64,000 nucleotides of DNA from Amoebidium appalachense (lineage: Eukaryota; Ichthyosporea), in NCBI GenBank assembly GCA_963693365.1, contig CAVNZM010000017.1:4216001-4280000 (forward strand), in the 5' to 3' direction. The position numbers and the translations under genes are program-made. Within the stretch, counting starts at the first letter, position 1, and each line of letters opens with the position of its first letter. Positions 1 to 12,867 of this stretch are shown here, in pieces. The notes under the pieces were generated by a model, which saw nothing but the letters and a program-made list of their open reading frames with translations, had not been told where the DNA came from and did no database searches.

Positions 1-116
1 CCTGTGTGTGTGTGTCTGGGGGGGGGTGGGGGGGGATGGGGGAGGGGAGGATGGAGGGGGGGGGGGGGGGGGGAGGGGGATGGGGACGGGTGCAAGGGAG
101 GAGGGGGAGGAATGGT

Positions 117-172
<56 letters not shown>

Positions 173-363
173 ACAGTGGTCAGGGTGTGGATGGGCACGA
201 GGATGCATTTTGGGGTGTTGGGTATGATAGGGATGTGAAGGCGGGGGGAACACGTGCACCCACGCGCATGCACACGCACGCACGCACACACACACACACG
301 CACGCACGCACACACAAACACACACACACACACACGCGCGCGCGCATATATAATTCCTCCTCC

Positions 364-403
<40 letters not shown>

Positions 404-692
404 ACACCACCACCACCACCACCACCATCACCATCACTTCCATCACCACCCCCTCCCCTCCCCCCCCCCCCCCCCCCCCCCTCCCCCCCTGTTCCAAGCG
501 TCCACAAACCGATCTCGGTTTATTCATTGCCATTCCCCTGCCCCAACCAATCTCCTCCCATATGCACACATACCACTAACCTTATCTGTTCCAACACTAA
601 CCATTTACGATTTTTTCCTAACCAATCATTCGATTGTTTTACCAACCATTTAAATTCTTAACACTTACCATTTAATATTTTTTGACATGCAG
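1..692 (+). other. NOG2 intron sequence at window start (low complexity)
   Basis: Contains (TG)n at about 118-170, (CA)n at 276-340, C runs at 365-401 and about 463-480, then AT-rich sequence leading to the acceptor AG at 691-692. The first exon in view begins with two bases that complete a split codon before Asn-Thr-Arg-Val-Ile, as in the conserved GNTRVI of GNL2, so 1-692 is the end of an intron whose donor lies off the window. No coding sequence seen. Confidence 0.8.
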
Positions 693-989
693 GAAACACG
701 CGTGTGATTGGACAAAAGCAGCTCGATCAGTTCCGTGAGGCGATGAGTGACCAGGTCAACGATCCCTACCAGGTGCTGATGAAGAGGAGCAAGTTGCCCC
801 TCTCCCTACTGACGGACTCAGTAAAGGTAAACATACAATTTTGAAACCGTCCCCCCCCCCCCTGTGGATGACGTGGGCCCCCCCTGAGGATGGGCTCTGC
901 TTATTATGCATCCTCTTTATGTATGGCTTGCATTCTGCATCGTGTTATCCGTTTGTTCTTGTGTACTTCGTACTTTTTGACGCATTCAA

Positions 990-1029
<40 letters not shown>

Positions 1030-1466
1030 CTGCTCCAACCCCCGCCCCTCCACGGCCTTCACACACACACACACACACACACACAACACACACACACACA
1101 CACAACACAACACGATTACACCACCACACACGCATCTTTCCCAAGTGCAACATCTGCTCATACAAAGTTCCCTTTTTTTAATTTTTTTCCCCTTCCCCTC
1201 CCCCCAGGCGAACCCCCGCCCACCCCTGCCTTCCCTGCCTCCCCGACCCCACGCCTCCCCAGTGATGGTTTTTCTGTAAATTTTATCAGGCTTTTTTTAT
1301 CAGGTAGCACGAATGCAGAGGTGATCACTTCCACTTGCTCCTCTGTAACCAACTTTCGTTACCCCTCCCTCTTCCCCTCGACCACCCACCAAAAACACAC
1401 ACACGCATGCACACACGCACACACACGCACGCACACACGCACACACGCACACACACGCGAGCGCGT

Positions 1467-1534
<68 letters not shown>

Positions 1535-1601
1535 CCTCCCCCCCCACCCACACACACACGATCGCACACACACACACACACAACATACACACGTACCCAC
1601 T

Positions 1602-1654
<53 letters not shown>

Positions 1655-1829
1655 ACAGCAACAACGGGTGCACCTTCTTGACACGGAGTCCTTTGAGACT
1701 ACTTTTGGTAAAAAGGCGCAAAGAAAGAAGCCAAAGGTCGCCATCGCAGACCTGAGTGAAATGGTGGCCAAAATCGAAGAAGATGAAGGTATGTGTGAAC
1801 GGAACTATTCATACTATGTATGGAAATTA

Positions 1830-1889
<60 letters not shown>

Positions 1890-2511
1890 CACACTACACA
1901 CACACACACACAACACGTGTTCTAATGCATATATAATATATGGAAGAATCGCCGAGTGTGTTTAGAAAATACAAATACGAGAAGGCAGCTATTGTTACCA
2001 CACCCCTGCGAAATCGGTCCCCACATTCATGCACACACTTCTGCATGTATGCACAGGCATGTGTGGGCGAGCGCGCGCACACACCACACACACATGCACA
2101 CGCACGGACACACACACGCACATGCACACGCACGCACGGACACACATTCACATGCACACACACACATACCCACATACACATGCACATTCACACCTTTGTA
2201 GGCATGCTCGCACAGCTACACATGCACAGCATCCCCTCCATCACCATTTCCATGTTATTGCCCAACTGCTCTCTCGCACAATTTGGGAACCAGCTATACT
2301 TCTCACTAGTTTCTACTCTTGTGGTCATCTGATCAAACCCCCCTCCCCCCCCCCCCCCCTCCCCCCCCCCCCCCCCCCCCCCTCGTCGTACACACCACGC
2401 ACGCACATGCTCTTTTACAGCTTACCCGACGTGACACGGCATGCACACACACACACACATTCGAACATACACTTACACGCAGACGCGCACTCACTCAAGA
2501 GCATGTGCATG

Positions 2512-2557
<46 letters not shown>

Positions 2558-2779
2558 GCATGAACACACACACACACACACACACTGCATGAACACACAC
2601 GCGCGCGCGCACACACACACACACACATTTCTACTACAGACAAGTACGATTCTGCCAAGGACAGCAATTTCAAATACGAGACAAACTCTGTGAGGGAGGA
2701 GGCGTCGGATCGAATGTTCAGTAAGGGCCAGAGCAAGAGAATTTGGGGTGAACTGTACAAGGTGTGTGTGTGTGTGTGT

Positions 2780-2854
<75 letters not shown>

Positions 2855-3634
2855 CGCGCGTTTGTAGGGGTGGTGGTGGGTAGGCGTGTTCGTGTGTGGG
2901 TGTGATTGGGTGGGTGGGTGCGCGTGCGTGCATGTGTGCGTGTGCATGTTCGTGTGTGCGCACGTGTGCCTGTGTATCTGTGTGTGTCGTGTGGGTGTGG
3001 GTGGGTGGGGGGGGGGTTGAGGGTGAGGATATGGGTATGGGTGTGTGTGTGGTTGTGTGTGGGCGGGTGTGTGTGTGGGGGGGGGGGGGGGGGGGGACTG
3101 TGCGAGGTGTGCGTGTGGGTGGGCGAGTGGGTAATTGGGTAGGGTAGCGTTGGGTGAACGTGTGCATGTGGGTGTGAATGGTTTGGCGCCTGGGTTAGTT
3201 AGTTGGCGCGGTTCGGATTGTGGGGGTGGTTGGGTGGTTGGGTGAGTTCCTATGTGGGCAAGTGTGTGTGTGTTGTGCGTGCGTGCGTGTGTGCATGTGT
3301 GTGTGCGTGTTGGGAAGGGGATGTTTATGAGGCACACAGAATGCTCTGTTGTGCCCTGCATAACCCTACTTTTTTTTCGATTTTATAAAAAAATTTGAAT
3401 GGAAAATGTGTTCAAAAATGGTCAAAATGGCACGCCCCTTATACCATTGGTTAATTGTCAGGTGATCGATTCTGCCGACGTTATTATCCAAGTACTGGAC
3501 GCGCGCGACCCCATGGGCACACGGACCCCCCACATTGAGAATTTCCTGAAGAAGGAAAAACCCCACAAGCACCTGATTTTCGTGCTCAACAAGTGTGATT
3601 TGGTCCCAACTTGGGTCACGGTATGCTTTGAAGT

Positions 3635-3669
<35 letters not shown>

Positions 3670-4459
3670 ATCTAAAAAGGGGGGTTTTTTTTTAAAAAAA
3701 AGAGGGAAAAAAAGGGAGAGAAAAAACCCTCAACCAAGGAAAGATTGGAAGGAAAGAAGGAAGAAAGCAAGAGGTGTCTTTGTGGGATCATAGCCTCACT
3801 GTGACTACAAACATCCCCCCCTACCCGGGGGCTTTCTCCATCCCACACTACTCCCGAATATGATTGCTGTTCACCTTCTATTCTTCCCTTTACTTCCAGA
3901 AGGTATGAGAATGATATGGTGGAGATGGGGGTGGGTGAAGGGGGAGGGGGAAGGGGAAGGAAAGTGAGAGGAAGAGTGAAATGTGTGTGTGCACGTGTAG
4001 ACTAGAACAAACTAACTGAAACTATGCTCTTGCAAGCTCACATGCCTGCAGTCATGCACACACACGCACCCACCCACACACACACACACATGCAGGCGTG
4101 GATGCAGACACACACACACACACACGTACACGTACACACGTACACGTGCACGTGCACGTGCACACACAGGCCAAGTGGGTCAAAACTCTGTCTGCCGAGC
4201 ACCCCACCCTTGCCTTCCACGCATCCATCAACAATCCATTCGGCAAAGGCTCCCTCATTCAGCTGCTTCGTCAATTCGGTCACAACCCCTCCCAACCCCC
4301 TCACTAATCCTAAAACAAGAAGGAGCATATTGATGTATGTGAGGTCATATTTTTTTTGTTTTTGTGTGTGTGTGTGTGGTGGTGGTGGGGAGGGGGTGGG
4401 GGTGGGGGGAAGGATGAAGATCGGGGAAGAGGATGCACGTTTCACTCCCCCTCCTCCTC

Positions 4460-4501
<42 letters not shown>

Positions 4502-4682
4502 CCCCCCCCCCCCCCCCCCCCTCTTTGCTTTAATTATAATGCAGAAGAAAGCCCCCACCCCCCTCCCCACCCCTGCCCCGGAAGGATGTGCTCTGCTTAT
4601 GATGCATACTCTTTTTGTGTGGTTTGCACTCTGCATCGTGTTATCTTTTGTTCATGTGTACTTCGTACTTTATGACGCATTC

Positions 4683-4717
<35 letters not shown>

Positions 4718-7000
4718 CCGTCCGGGCATGGTTGCTCTGTGTCGTGCATCTGTAAGCACATACGCATTTTTCGCTGCACTGCATTAGTTTGCACACACAT
4801 CTGCACCGTTTTGCTCACCTTGCTTGCATAAGCAACCCTGCTCGTCTTTGATCAAGACGGGTTGACCCGCCCAAGTTCAGTTGATGCTGCTGTCTGAGTT
4901 GGAGCGTCGTATATACGCGGGCTAAGGGGTCGAAACTCAGACGCAATTGATGACTTGGGTCCTCCCTGAGGATGAGCTCTGCTTATGACGCATACTGTGC
5001 ACATGGCTGATGTTGCATACCTGAATGTTTGCCTTTGCATGTGTCCTGCACCATGCTTCTCGTCGTGTATGCGTACTTCGTACCGTTTTCCGCATTCAAA
5101 CCCCCCCGGCCGTCCGCCCAGGGCAGTAATGCTGAGCCATGGAGTTTGAAACTTTGTCCTTTTTAGCCTTTTGTTTTCTTTTCTTTGTGTTTGCGTAAGG
5201 TTTACTGTCCCCAAATAAGGCAAATTCCACGACGACAAGAGGCAGATCAGTGTAAGATTCATCGAATATTGTTGCAACCGGACATACACTTACGTACTGT
5301 CCACTTGCAAAACAAAATCAAGGCAAATACATAAATCTACGTTATGCCCATTTACTAAAAAAAAAAGGTAAATCCCATATGCTTACGCGAGTTCCACCTT
5401 CCAAATAAGGCAAATTCCACGACGACAAGAAGCAGATCAGTGTAAGATTCATCGAATATTATTGCATCTGGACATATGCTTACGTAAGGTCCACTTACAA
5501 ATTATTAGCAAATACATTCATATTCCTACTTCTTTTTTAATTTTATGCTTACGTTATGCCTATATACCAAAAAATGCAAATACATACATATGCTTACCCG
5601 AGCCCCACTTTCCAAAAAAAAAAGGGGGGGGGGATCACATGTGCTTACGTAATGCTCCCCTGATTTCCAAAAAAGGCAAATTCCACGACGACAAGAAGCA
5701 GATTAGTGTTGGGTTCATCGGGTATCCCAACGTGGGCAAGTCGTCAGTCATTAACACACTGGCTAAGAAGAAGGTCTGCAACGTGGCCCCGGTGCCAGGA
5801 GAGACAAAGGTGCGTAATGTGTGTACGGCCACCGCTCGATATAACGCCCCCCCTGGGTTACACTTCGGGGGGGTGTTATATCGTGGGGGGCGCTATATGT
5901 AATGTGTCCGTATTCAAATCCTTCCCGAGACCCTAAATCGGTGACATCGCTCGGGGGGGGGGGGGGGGGGGGGGGGGTCTATATAGGGGGAGGGCGCTGT
6001 ATTGTGGGGGTGCTATAACGCGTGGTGACTGTACATGTGTGTGTGTGTGGGGGGGGGGGGGGGGAGGGGAGGGAAGGGGAGGGGAAGGGGTGCGCAGCAG
6101 GGTGGGGGGGGGGGGGGGGGGGGGGGGGGAAGGGCAGGGGAGTGTGTGCTTGTTTATGTGTGCGTGGGGGGTTGATTTGGGGGGGCTGAGGGGATGGGGA
6201 GAGTGCGTGCAGGAGCGTGTGTAGGTGCACACATGAGCGCACGCATGTGTGTGTGTGTGCATGTGTGTGTGTGATGCGCGTGTACGTGGGGGAGAGCGAG
6301 GAGGGGGATCTGTGGTTTTGCGTGGCAGTTATACATGCGCACCCACAAACCATCACATACACGTGCGTGTACGCACACACACACACACACACACACATCC
6401 TGAAATCGCGCACGTACTCTTGCACACTTACCCTCGATACTCGCATACACACTCCCACACATCCACCTCCCCCCCCCACTACTTCCCACACACGCACACC
6501 CCATCCTGCCCCCTTCTGTCCCCCTTTCCACACAAACATCTCCTACAAAAACACACTCCTTGTACGTGCCTTGCACTATGTGCTCACGAGGTTGTCCGTC
6601 GTGAATGTGTGTGCTTTGTACTCTGAAACACATCCTCGCCCTCCCCTTAACCCCCCTCCCCCCACTCCCCGCCCCACCTCACCCAACACACACACACACA
6701 CACAAACTTAACACACACGTACACTACACACGTACACACACACACACACACAAACTTAACACACACGTACACTACACACGTACACACATACACGTACACT
6801 ACACACGTACACACATACACGTACACTACACACGTACACACATACACACCTACCCCTTACACGTACACCTACACGTACGCGTAAACGCGTGCAGGTGTGG
6901 CAATACATCACTCTGCTCCGTCGCATCTACCTCATCGACCAAAAGTCGTTCTAACCTCCACCTTCCCCTCCCTCCCTCCCCCCCCTCCCCCCCTCCTCCT

Positions 7001-7058
<58 letters not shown>

Positions 7059-7849
7059 ACACACATGCACAGGTGTGGCAATACATCACTCTGTTCCGGC
7101 GCATCTACCTCATCGACTGTCCGGGTGTGGTCTACTCGTCCAACGACAGTGAGACGGACAAGGTGCTTAAGGGGGTGGTGAGGGTGGAGAACCTGAAGAG
7201 CCCGGAGGACCACATCCCTGCCGTGCTGCAACGCGCAAAGAAGGTGCGTGCTAATTATTCATTAAGTATTGATATAAGGAGTTAGAGCAATAATATTGAT
7301 TATAATCACCTTGACTCCTTGTCTCTCCCCCCCCCCCCCCCTCCCTCCCCCCCCCTCCCCGCCCTCCCCCCCCCTCCTCCTCCTTTGCATCACGCAAAGA
7401 AGGTGCGGCCCAAAAAACAAAAAACAAATAATAGTTATAATAAATCTGGTCCCTCACCCCTCAACCCCACCTCCTGTTTTTTCCCCTTTTATACATGTGC
7501 GCGTTCTTACCTCTTTGCATACCCTACCCCCTCCCCCCCACACACACACTGCAAACACACGCACACACAGGAACTCCTTAATCATAAGTCGTGCACACGG
7601 TTTCCTGCCGGGGATTTCCGGTTATTCAATTGGTTCGACGATATTCGACAATAATGCTCCCCCTCTCCCTCTTCTCGCACTGTGAAGTTCTGATTATAAA
7701 CCCCCATCCTGCAAAATTTTCAGGAGTACCTGGCCAAGACGTACAACGTGAAGGATTGGACCGATCACGTCGACTTTTTGGACCAGCTGGCAAGAAACTA
7801 CGGCAAACTGCTGAAGGTAGTGAAATTTCGGAAATAGAACTTCCCTACA

Positions 7850-7921
<72 letters not shown>

Positions 7922-7999
7922 CGAGTCTCGGGTCTCTTTCTATATCGTATGCTCCGGGCTTTCACTTAGTATCCTAGAACGTCTGTTGCATTCCCCTCT

Positions 8000-8030
<31 letters not shown>

Positions 8031-8634
8031 CCCAAAAAAAAAAAAGCTCTTTTTTCCGTGCGTCTTTTTTCGTTCACTTTCGTTTTTGGGCCCTTTTCTC
8101 GTCTTGTGATTTAAAGGGTACCAACAGGGCATCTGGTTGGTTGTGCAATAGTAACCGTTTTAGTTTGCTTGTCTCGTGCCCATGTTGTATGAACCGGTTT
8201 TATTTTTTTATCACACACACACAACACACACACACACACACACACACACCTACAAGGTCCCAAGGGCGGATCTCATTGGTTTTGCGACAGTTACCCGATG
8301 ATTATGCAAGTCTCCTTCACATGTTTGATGGCCCTTAAGTGAGGATTTTTTTTTATATTATAAAATTTTCTTAATAAAATTAACGGGATTTCTTTGCTGG
8401 CACTTGCTCATTTCTGCTCCGGATATATCCATCTAAGCTCATATTTAAGCTAATTCGATCCATATTTCACCCTTCTCAACTCATTTTAATCCCTTCTAAC
8501 ACGCTTTATTTAACCCAATTAGGGTGGGGAGGCAGACATCGGCACTGTGGCCAAGATGGTGCTGCATGACTGGCAGAGGGGCCGTGTGCCCTACTTTGTG
8601 GCCCCGACAGACGAGCAGGCTGCAAAGGCCGAGA

Positions 8635-8714
<80 letters not shown>

Positions 8715-8896
8715 GCGTGTGCGTGTGTGTGAGTGAGTGTTTCTGCCTTATTTACACCACTGCCCACACCCCCCCTTACCCCATACACACCACCATCACC
8801 ACCACCACCACTCCCCCGAATACTCTAAAAGAAGATGGTCTGTCTGCCCCAAACACTCCCCCCCCCCCTCCCCCCTCCCCCCCCCTCCCCCTCCCC

Positions 8897-8930
<34 letters not shown>

Positions 8931-9566
8931 TGCCCTTGCTCCACCTTACCTTCTTTCCCCACCTCTCAGCGCTACCCCCTCCCGCCCCCCTCCCGCCGGC
9001 GCCCCCTCTCCCAAAATCCTCCTTGGAGCAAAGGGGATGGGCAATATTTTGATGCATGTTCCTTCTGTGTGTTTTTTTTTTTGGCAAAATCTGCATAGTA
9101 TTATCCGTCGTGAATGTGTACTACTACGCTATATAATTCGCAACACTTTCTGATCCCCCCCCCCCCCCCCCCCACCCACCCCATGCAACCGGGCATGGTT
9201 GCTCTGTGTCGTGCATCTGTAAGCACATACGCGTTTGTCGCTGCACTGCATTAGTTTGCACATACATCTTCACCGTTTTGCTCACCTTGCTTGCATAAGC
9301 AACCCTGCTCGTCTTTGATCAAGACGGGTTGACCCACCCAAGTTCAGTTGATGCTGCTGTCTGAGTTGGAGCGTCGTATATACGCGGGCTAAGGGGTCGA
9401 AACTCAGACGCAATTGATGACTTGGGCCCTCCCTGAGGATGGGCTCTGCTTATGACGCATACTGTGCGCATGGCTGATGCTGCATACTTGAATGTTTGCC
9501 TTTGCATGTGTCCTGCACCATGCTTCTCATCGTGTATGCGTACTTCGTACTGTGTTCCGCATTCAA

Positions 9567-9625
<59 letters not shown>

Positions 9626-10626
9626 CCCTCCCTCCCTCCCTCCCTGTCTCTCTCTCTCTCCCTCCCTCCCTCCCTCCCTCCCTCCCTCCCTCTCTCCCTC
9701 CCCCCCCCCCCCCCCCCCCCCCCCAGCTTACGGAGGAACGCAAGAAGAAACGAGGAAAGAACACAGATACGCTCCGTGTACCCCAGCGGCTCCAAAACAT
9801 CAAAAAGACTGCCGAAGCAGATGCTATGGACAAAGACACGGCACCGGAGGGGTCTGCTATGGAAATTGCAGAAATTGCGGAGGGGGCAAGACACGAAATT
9901 GAGAAATTGGAGATGGAAGACCTTGAAAAATCACTGAAAAATGATGGTATTGATGATGATAGCGGGGAGGAAGGGGTTAATGGTAATAAGGGGAAGAAGG
10001 GGAAGGGGACGAAAAAGGGAAAGAAGGGGGAGAAGGACAAGGAGAAGGAAGTGGGAGGGAAGGGGGGTAAGAAGGGAGAGGGAGAGGGGGAGGGGGAGAT
10101 GGATTGGGACACTGTGTTTGAGAGCGTGGTGGGCGAGGTGGTCACGGAGATGCCGAAGGGCAGAAAGCAAAAGAAGGTGGAAAAGGAGGGAGAGGGGGAG
10201 GAGGAGGGAGGGAAATCGAGGAAGAGAAAGAGGGGAGAGGGAGAAGTAGAGGAGGAGGAGGGAGGGAAATCGAACAAGAGAAAGAGGGGGGAGAGCGAAT
10301 CGGAGGGAGGGAACACGGGAGGGGAAGAGGGAGAGGGAGAGGGAGAAGGAGAGGATCAATGGGTGGATGAAGAGGAAGGGGAGGAGGAGGAGGAGAGGGA
10401 GAGGGGGGACAGCGCCGACGAAGCACCAATCAAAGAGGAGGATCCATTGCCTAAAAAGGGTAGAAAGGCCGCCGCCGGGGCCGCCGCTGCCGCCGCGGCG
10501 TCACCCGGGCAGAAGGGAAGCAAGAAGGTGCCTAAGGTCAAGCAGAGGATAAAGGGGTTCAACGTGGAGCCGGATTCCGATGGGGAGGAGAGGGGCGGAA
10601 AGGTGGGTGTTTTGTGATTGATGCCC

Positions 10627-10691
<65 letters not shown>

Positions 10692-11015
10692 CGCTCTGCT
10701 TATATTATGCACACTATTTATGTGTGGTTTGCACTCTGCATCGTGTTATCCGTTGCTCATGTGTACTTCGTACTTAATGACACATTCAAACCCCCCCCCC
10801 CCCCCCCCCCCTTTCCCCCTGCCTCTCCGCGGCTCAATTTCATTGTTTTTCTTCCATTTTATCTCCCCCTTGTCCTTGTTCTATATTGTCTTTCTTTCTT
10901 GTTTCCTTCTTTATTTTTCCTTTTTTTTATGTTGGTGGTGTTGGTGGTTGAGGAAAGGGGTGGGAGGGAGGGTAAGTGGGTGGGTGGGAGAATGGGTGAT
11001 GGGAAATGGGCGGGG

Positions 11016-11060
<45 letters not shown>

Positions 11061-11198
11061 ATGGTGTGCCTGCCTGGATCTATGCGTGTGCATGAAGTTT
11101 GTGGGTGTGGGTGTGTGCTGTAGTTGCCCTTCGTGTGGCTTGTGCTCTGCTTCTTTTGGTAATTGGGTATTTGCCCCCTCCCCCCGCCTGCCTGCCGC

Positions 11199-11251
<53 letters not shown>

Positions 11252-11603
11252 ACACGACACACACTACCATGCCCACGTCTTGCAACGTGCCTTTTGCTGT
11301 GGTGGCGACATGACCGCATGTGTACACGTGTACGTGTGTTTGTTCTGGTGTTTTTGCAGTTGCACGAGCCTTTCCTGTGCCTTTTGTTCCGGGTAGGGCT
11401 TATGGTTTTTGTGTCCACACCGAATAGGTTTCTAACCCTGCCCCCCCCCCCCCTTTCTCCCGACTTCCTATCTCCCTCGGATTTCCTTTTCCTTTCCTTA
11501 TTAGGAGCCCCGCATGAAGACCAACAAGCGCAAGGCCAACAACTACTACAGCAACAGAGACGTCAAGGGCAGGCGCAGCAAGAAGGCCAAGCTGGGCGAC
11601 TAA
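693..11603 (+). CDS. GNL2: Nucleolar GTP-binding protein 2 (NOG2/GNL2), 5'-partial, 11 coding exons
   Basis: Circularly permuted GTPase of the YlqF/YawG family that acts in nucleolar pre-60S ribosome assembly. Coding exons, all phase-consistent: 693-826, 1659-1788, 2640-2761, 3462-3620, 4170-4278, 5676-5809, 7073-7243, 7724-7816, 8523-8636, 9727-10602, 11505-11603 (stop TAA). They encode 712 residues; earlier exons lie off the window. Motifs appear in permuted order: G4 NKCD (exon at 3462), G5 HAS (4170), G1 GYPNVGKSS (5676), G3 DCPG (7073). [13 protein letters not shown] and PMGTR are family signatures. The exon at 9727 adds 292 residues of Lys/Glu/Gly-rich, nucleolar-tail-like sequence. The last exon ([20 protein letters not shown]) resembles the conserved basic C-terminus. 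Introns are full of C runs and dinucleotide repeats, and several splice sites lie in them. Family assignment is near certain; the exact 5' border of the exon at 9727 is slightly less so. Confidence 0.95.
861..1028 (+). repeat. PolyC-tailed repeat, subfamily B, 5'-truncated
   Basis: Begins at CTGTGGATGACGTGGGCC, ends GTACTTCGTAC..GCATTCAAAA, then about 38 C. It occupies much of the first NOG2 intron in view. Confidence 0.9.
4576..5107 (+). repeat. PolyC-tailed repeats: subfamily B fragment then subfamily A unit
   Basis: A B-type fragment (4576-4684) ends in a ~31-base C run; an A-type unit (4727-5107) follows in the same direction. In the NOG2 intron before the P-loop exon. Confidence 0.9.
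5210..5460 (+). pseudogene. Two decayed copies of the start of the NOG2 P-loop exon
   Basis: The intron before the exon at 5676 holds two earlier copies of its first ~45 bases, at about 5210-5262 and 5401-5453. Both keep the run GGCAAATTCCACGACGACAA and continue with GTAAGATTCATCGAATATT in place of the sequence encoding [12 protein letters not shown], so the P-loop is absent. The sequence around each copy (CTTACGTAA..TCCACTT) is also repeated, which points to tandem duplication of an intron-end plus exon-start segment. Only the third copy, at 5676, is a functional exon. Confidence 0.85.
5838..5882. repeat. Long hairpin just after the P-loop exon donor
   Basis: GATATAACGCCCCCCC and GGGGGGGTGTTATATC form an inverted repeat of about 16 bp with one mismatch around a short loop. 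Related GCGCTATA / GCTATAAC pieces recur at 5889-5898 and about 5983-6020, so it may be the end of a small element. It lies 28 bases into the intron. Confidence 0.6.
6894..6939 (+). pseudogene. Partial copy of the NOG2 G3 (DCPG) exon
   Basis: The 46 bases 6894-6939 match the start of the real exon at 7073 with two differences (one Phe to Leu, one silent Arg change). Like the real exon, the copy follows a GCAG acceptor. It stops matching at the Asp codon of DCPG, so the G3 motif and the rest of the exon are missing. Including it would break the reading frame and GTPase domain, so it is best read as a duplication remnant, though its acceptor looks usable. Confidence 0.85.
9060..9622 (+). repeat. 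PolyC-tailed repeats: degenerate fragment then subfamily A unit
   Basis: A diverged fragment (9060-9152) is followed by an A-type unit (9182-9568) with a ~54-base C tail. The C/CT-rich tract continues to the CAG acceptor of the NOG2 exon at 9727, so the tail appears to serve as its polypyrimidine tract. A comparable diverged fragment lies at 6560-6650. Confidence 0.85.
10690..10811 (+). repeat. PolyC-tailed repeat, subfamily B, 5'-truncated
   Basis: About 100 bp after a 63-base C run: GCTCTGCTTATATTATGCAC to GTACTTCGTACTTAATGACA and ATTCAAA, then a further C run. In the last NOG2 intron. Confidence 0.85.
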
Positions 11604-12199
11604 AAATAGTCCCCATGCGCTATAAATAGACCAATGGCGGGGTTAGGCATACGTGGGCCCGGGGGGCAGACATGAGGGCCCGGGGTGTGAAGTATGTACA
11701 TGTATATATATGGATGTGATAAGGATCATCCGGTATGGCTTGCTTCAAGCAATGGGCCAGGCTCGGGGGACTAGACTCATTTGGTGCTGCGGGGGCAAGT
11801 TATGTACTCGTGTCACTTATCATTTTATCTGCCTGTAGGTTTGAGATATATGTTTGATCGAGTGGGTTTGTTTGTTGTTTGGGGGGGGGGGGGGGGTTGA
11901 TGTTGGCTTTGTGTTGGTGTTTCAACGGTGTTGTGTGTCCGAGCCCCGGGGGGGGGGGGCTATGAAGCTTTCCCTTGAACCAATGCAGCTATACTATCAG
12001 CTGTACTACCACAAAAGAGTCACCAGCATACGAGATTTTTATGTTTGTTTTTTTTGTTTTGTTTTATATTGAGAGGGGGGGGGGGGGGGGGATGAGATTT
12101 TTTTATCTCCTCCCCAAGTTATTCCCCCCCTGCAGTCTTCGTAGCTGGGTTTCTGAGTCGTTTTGTTTCACAAATACATATGCATCAGGCGAGCTGGCC

Positions 12200-12440
12200 T
12201 CGTGAAATTTATAAAGGATACCCATCGACAAGTATACTCATCATTTCTGTTGAATTTACTAAGGATGTCTATCTGAGATTGACAGGTTTGTCTCGTCATT
12301 TCCGAATCGGCTGAGTCTAGTCTAAATAGGTTAATATTATCCATACCAATCGACAGGTTTATCTCGTCATTTCTGCAGAATTTGTTAAGGATATCCAGCC
12401 CAATTTAAAAGTTTATCTTGTCATTTATGCGGATGTTCGG
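12200..12440. repeat. Degenerate ~52-bp tandem repeat 3' of NOG2
   Basis: About four imperfect copies of a unit reading roughly AATTTRTTAAGGATATCCA, a short spacer, then GACAGGTTTATCTCGTCATTTC. Copies start near 12204, 12255, 12323 and 12369. It lies 0.6-0.8 kb beyond the NOG2 stop. No coding sense is seen. Confidence 0.65.
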
Positions 12441-12697
12441 TGGCATTGTCACAATACACCCCGTACTTAGACAAACTTTACCCAACCAAAAGCATACGTG
12501 ACAACGAGCGCACACGAAGCATGCACACGCTCTTTATACCGACCACACGCTGACATTTTATCACCGGGTGGGACGCACACACGCACATGCACATCATTCA
12601 ACTAAAGACGCACCCCCCCCCCCCCCCCCCTCCCTCCCCCCTGTACCCCCCTCTCCCCCCTTCCCCCTCCCTCTCGCCCTCCCTCTTGCCCTTTCGG

Positions 12698-12737
12698 CTG
12701 ACTCAAGGGAGCTTTGGCTGACTCAAGGGAGCTTTGG
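12698..12737. repeat. 20-bp tandem duplication
   Basis: CTGACTCAAGGGAGCTTTGG occurs twice back to back. The rest of 12,440-13,600 is spacer with C and G runs at about 12,611-12,630 and 12,834-12,865, and no recognisable gene. Confidence 0.8.
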
Positions 12738-12832
12738 AGTTCTTAGAGGAGGCGGGAAAATGGAGAAGTGAGGCGAAAAGGAGAAGAACGTGAAGTAGGC
12801 CCGGGGAAGAGGGAGGGGGGGAAGGGGGAGAT

Positions 12833-12867
<35 letters not shown>

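Noticed and set aside
4-661. Overlapping open frames of 73-191 codons at the window start
   Set aside because: They translate (TG)n, (CA)n and poly(C/G) tracts into Cys-Val, His-Thr and Pro/Gly runs; the region is intron before the first NOG2 exon in view.
7385-7408. Third NOG2 exon duplicate (CACGCAAAGAAGGTGCGGCC)
   Set aside because: It resembles the end of the exon at 7073 (CGCGCAAAGAAGGTGCGTGC) over only ~20 bases; too short to separate from chance, although it fits the duplication pattern.
9450-10359. Minus-strand open frames opposite the acidic/basic NOG2 exon
   Set aside because: They are Ser/Pro/Leu-rich mirror images of a purine-rich coding exon whose plus-strand phase fits its neighbours.
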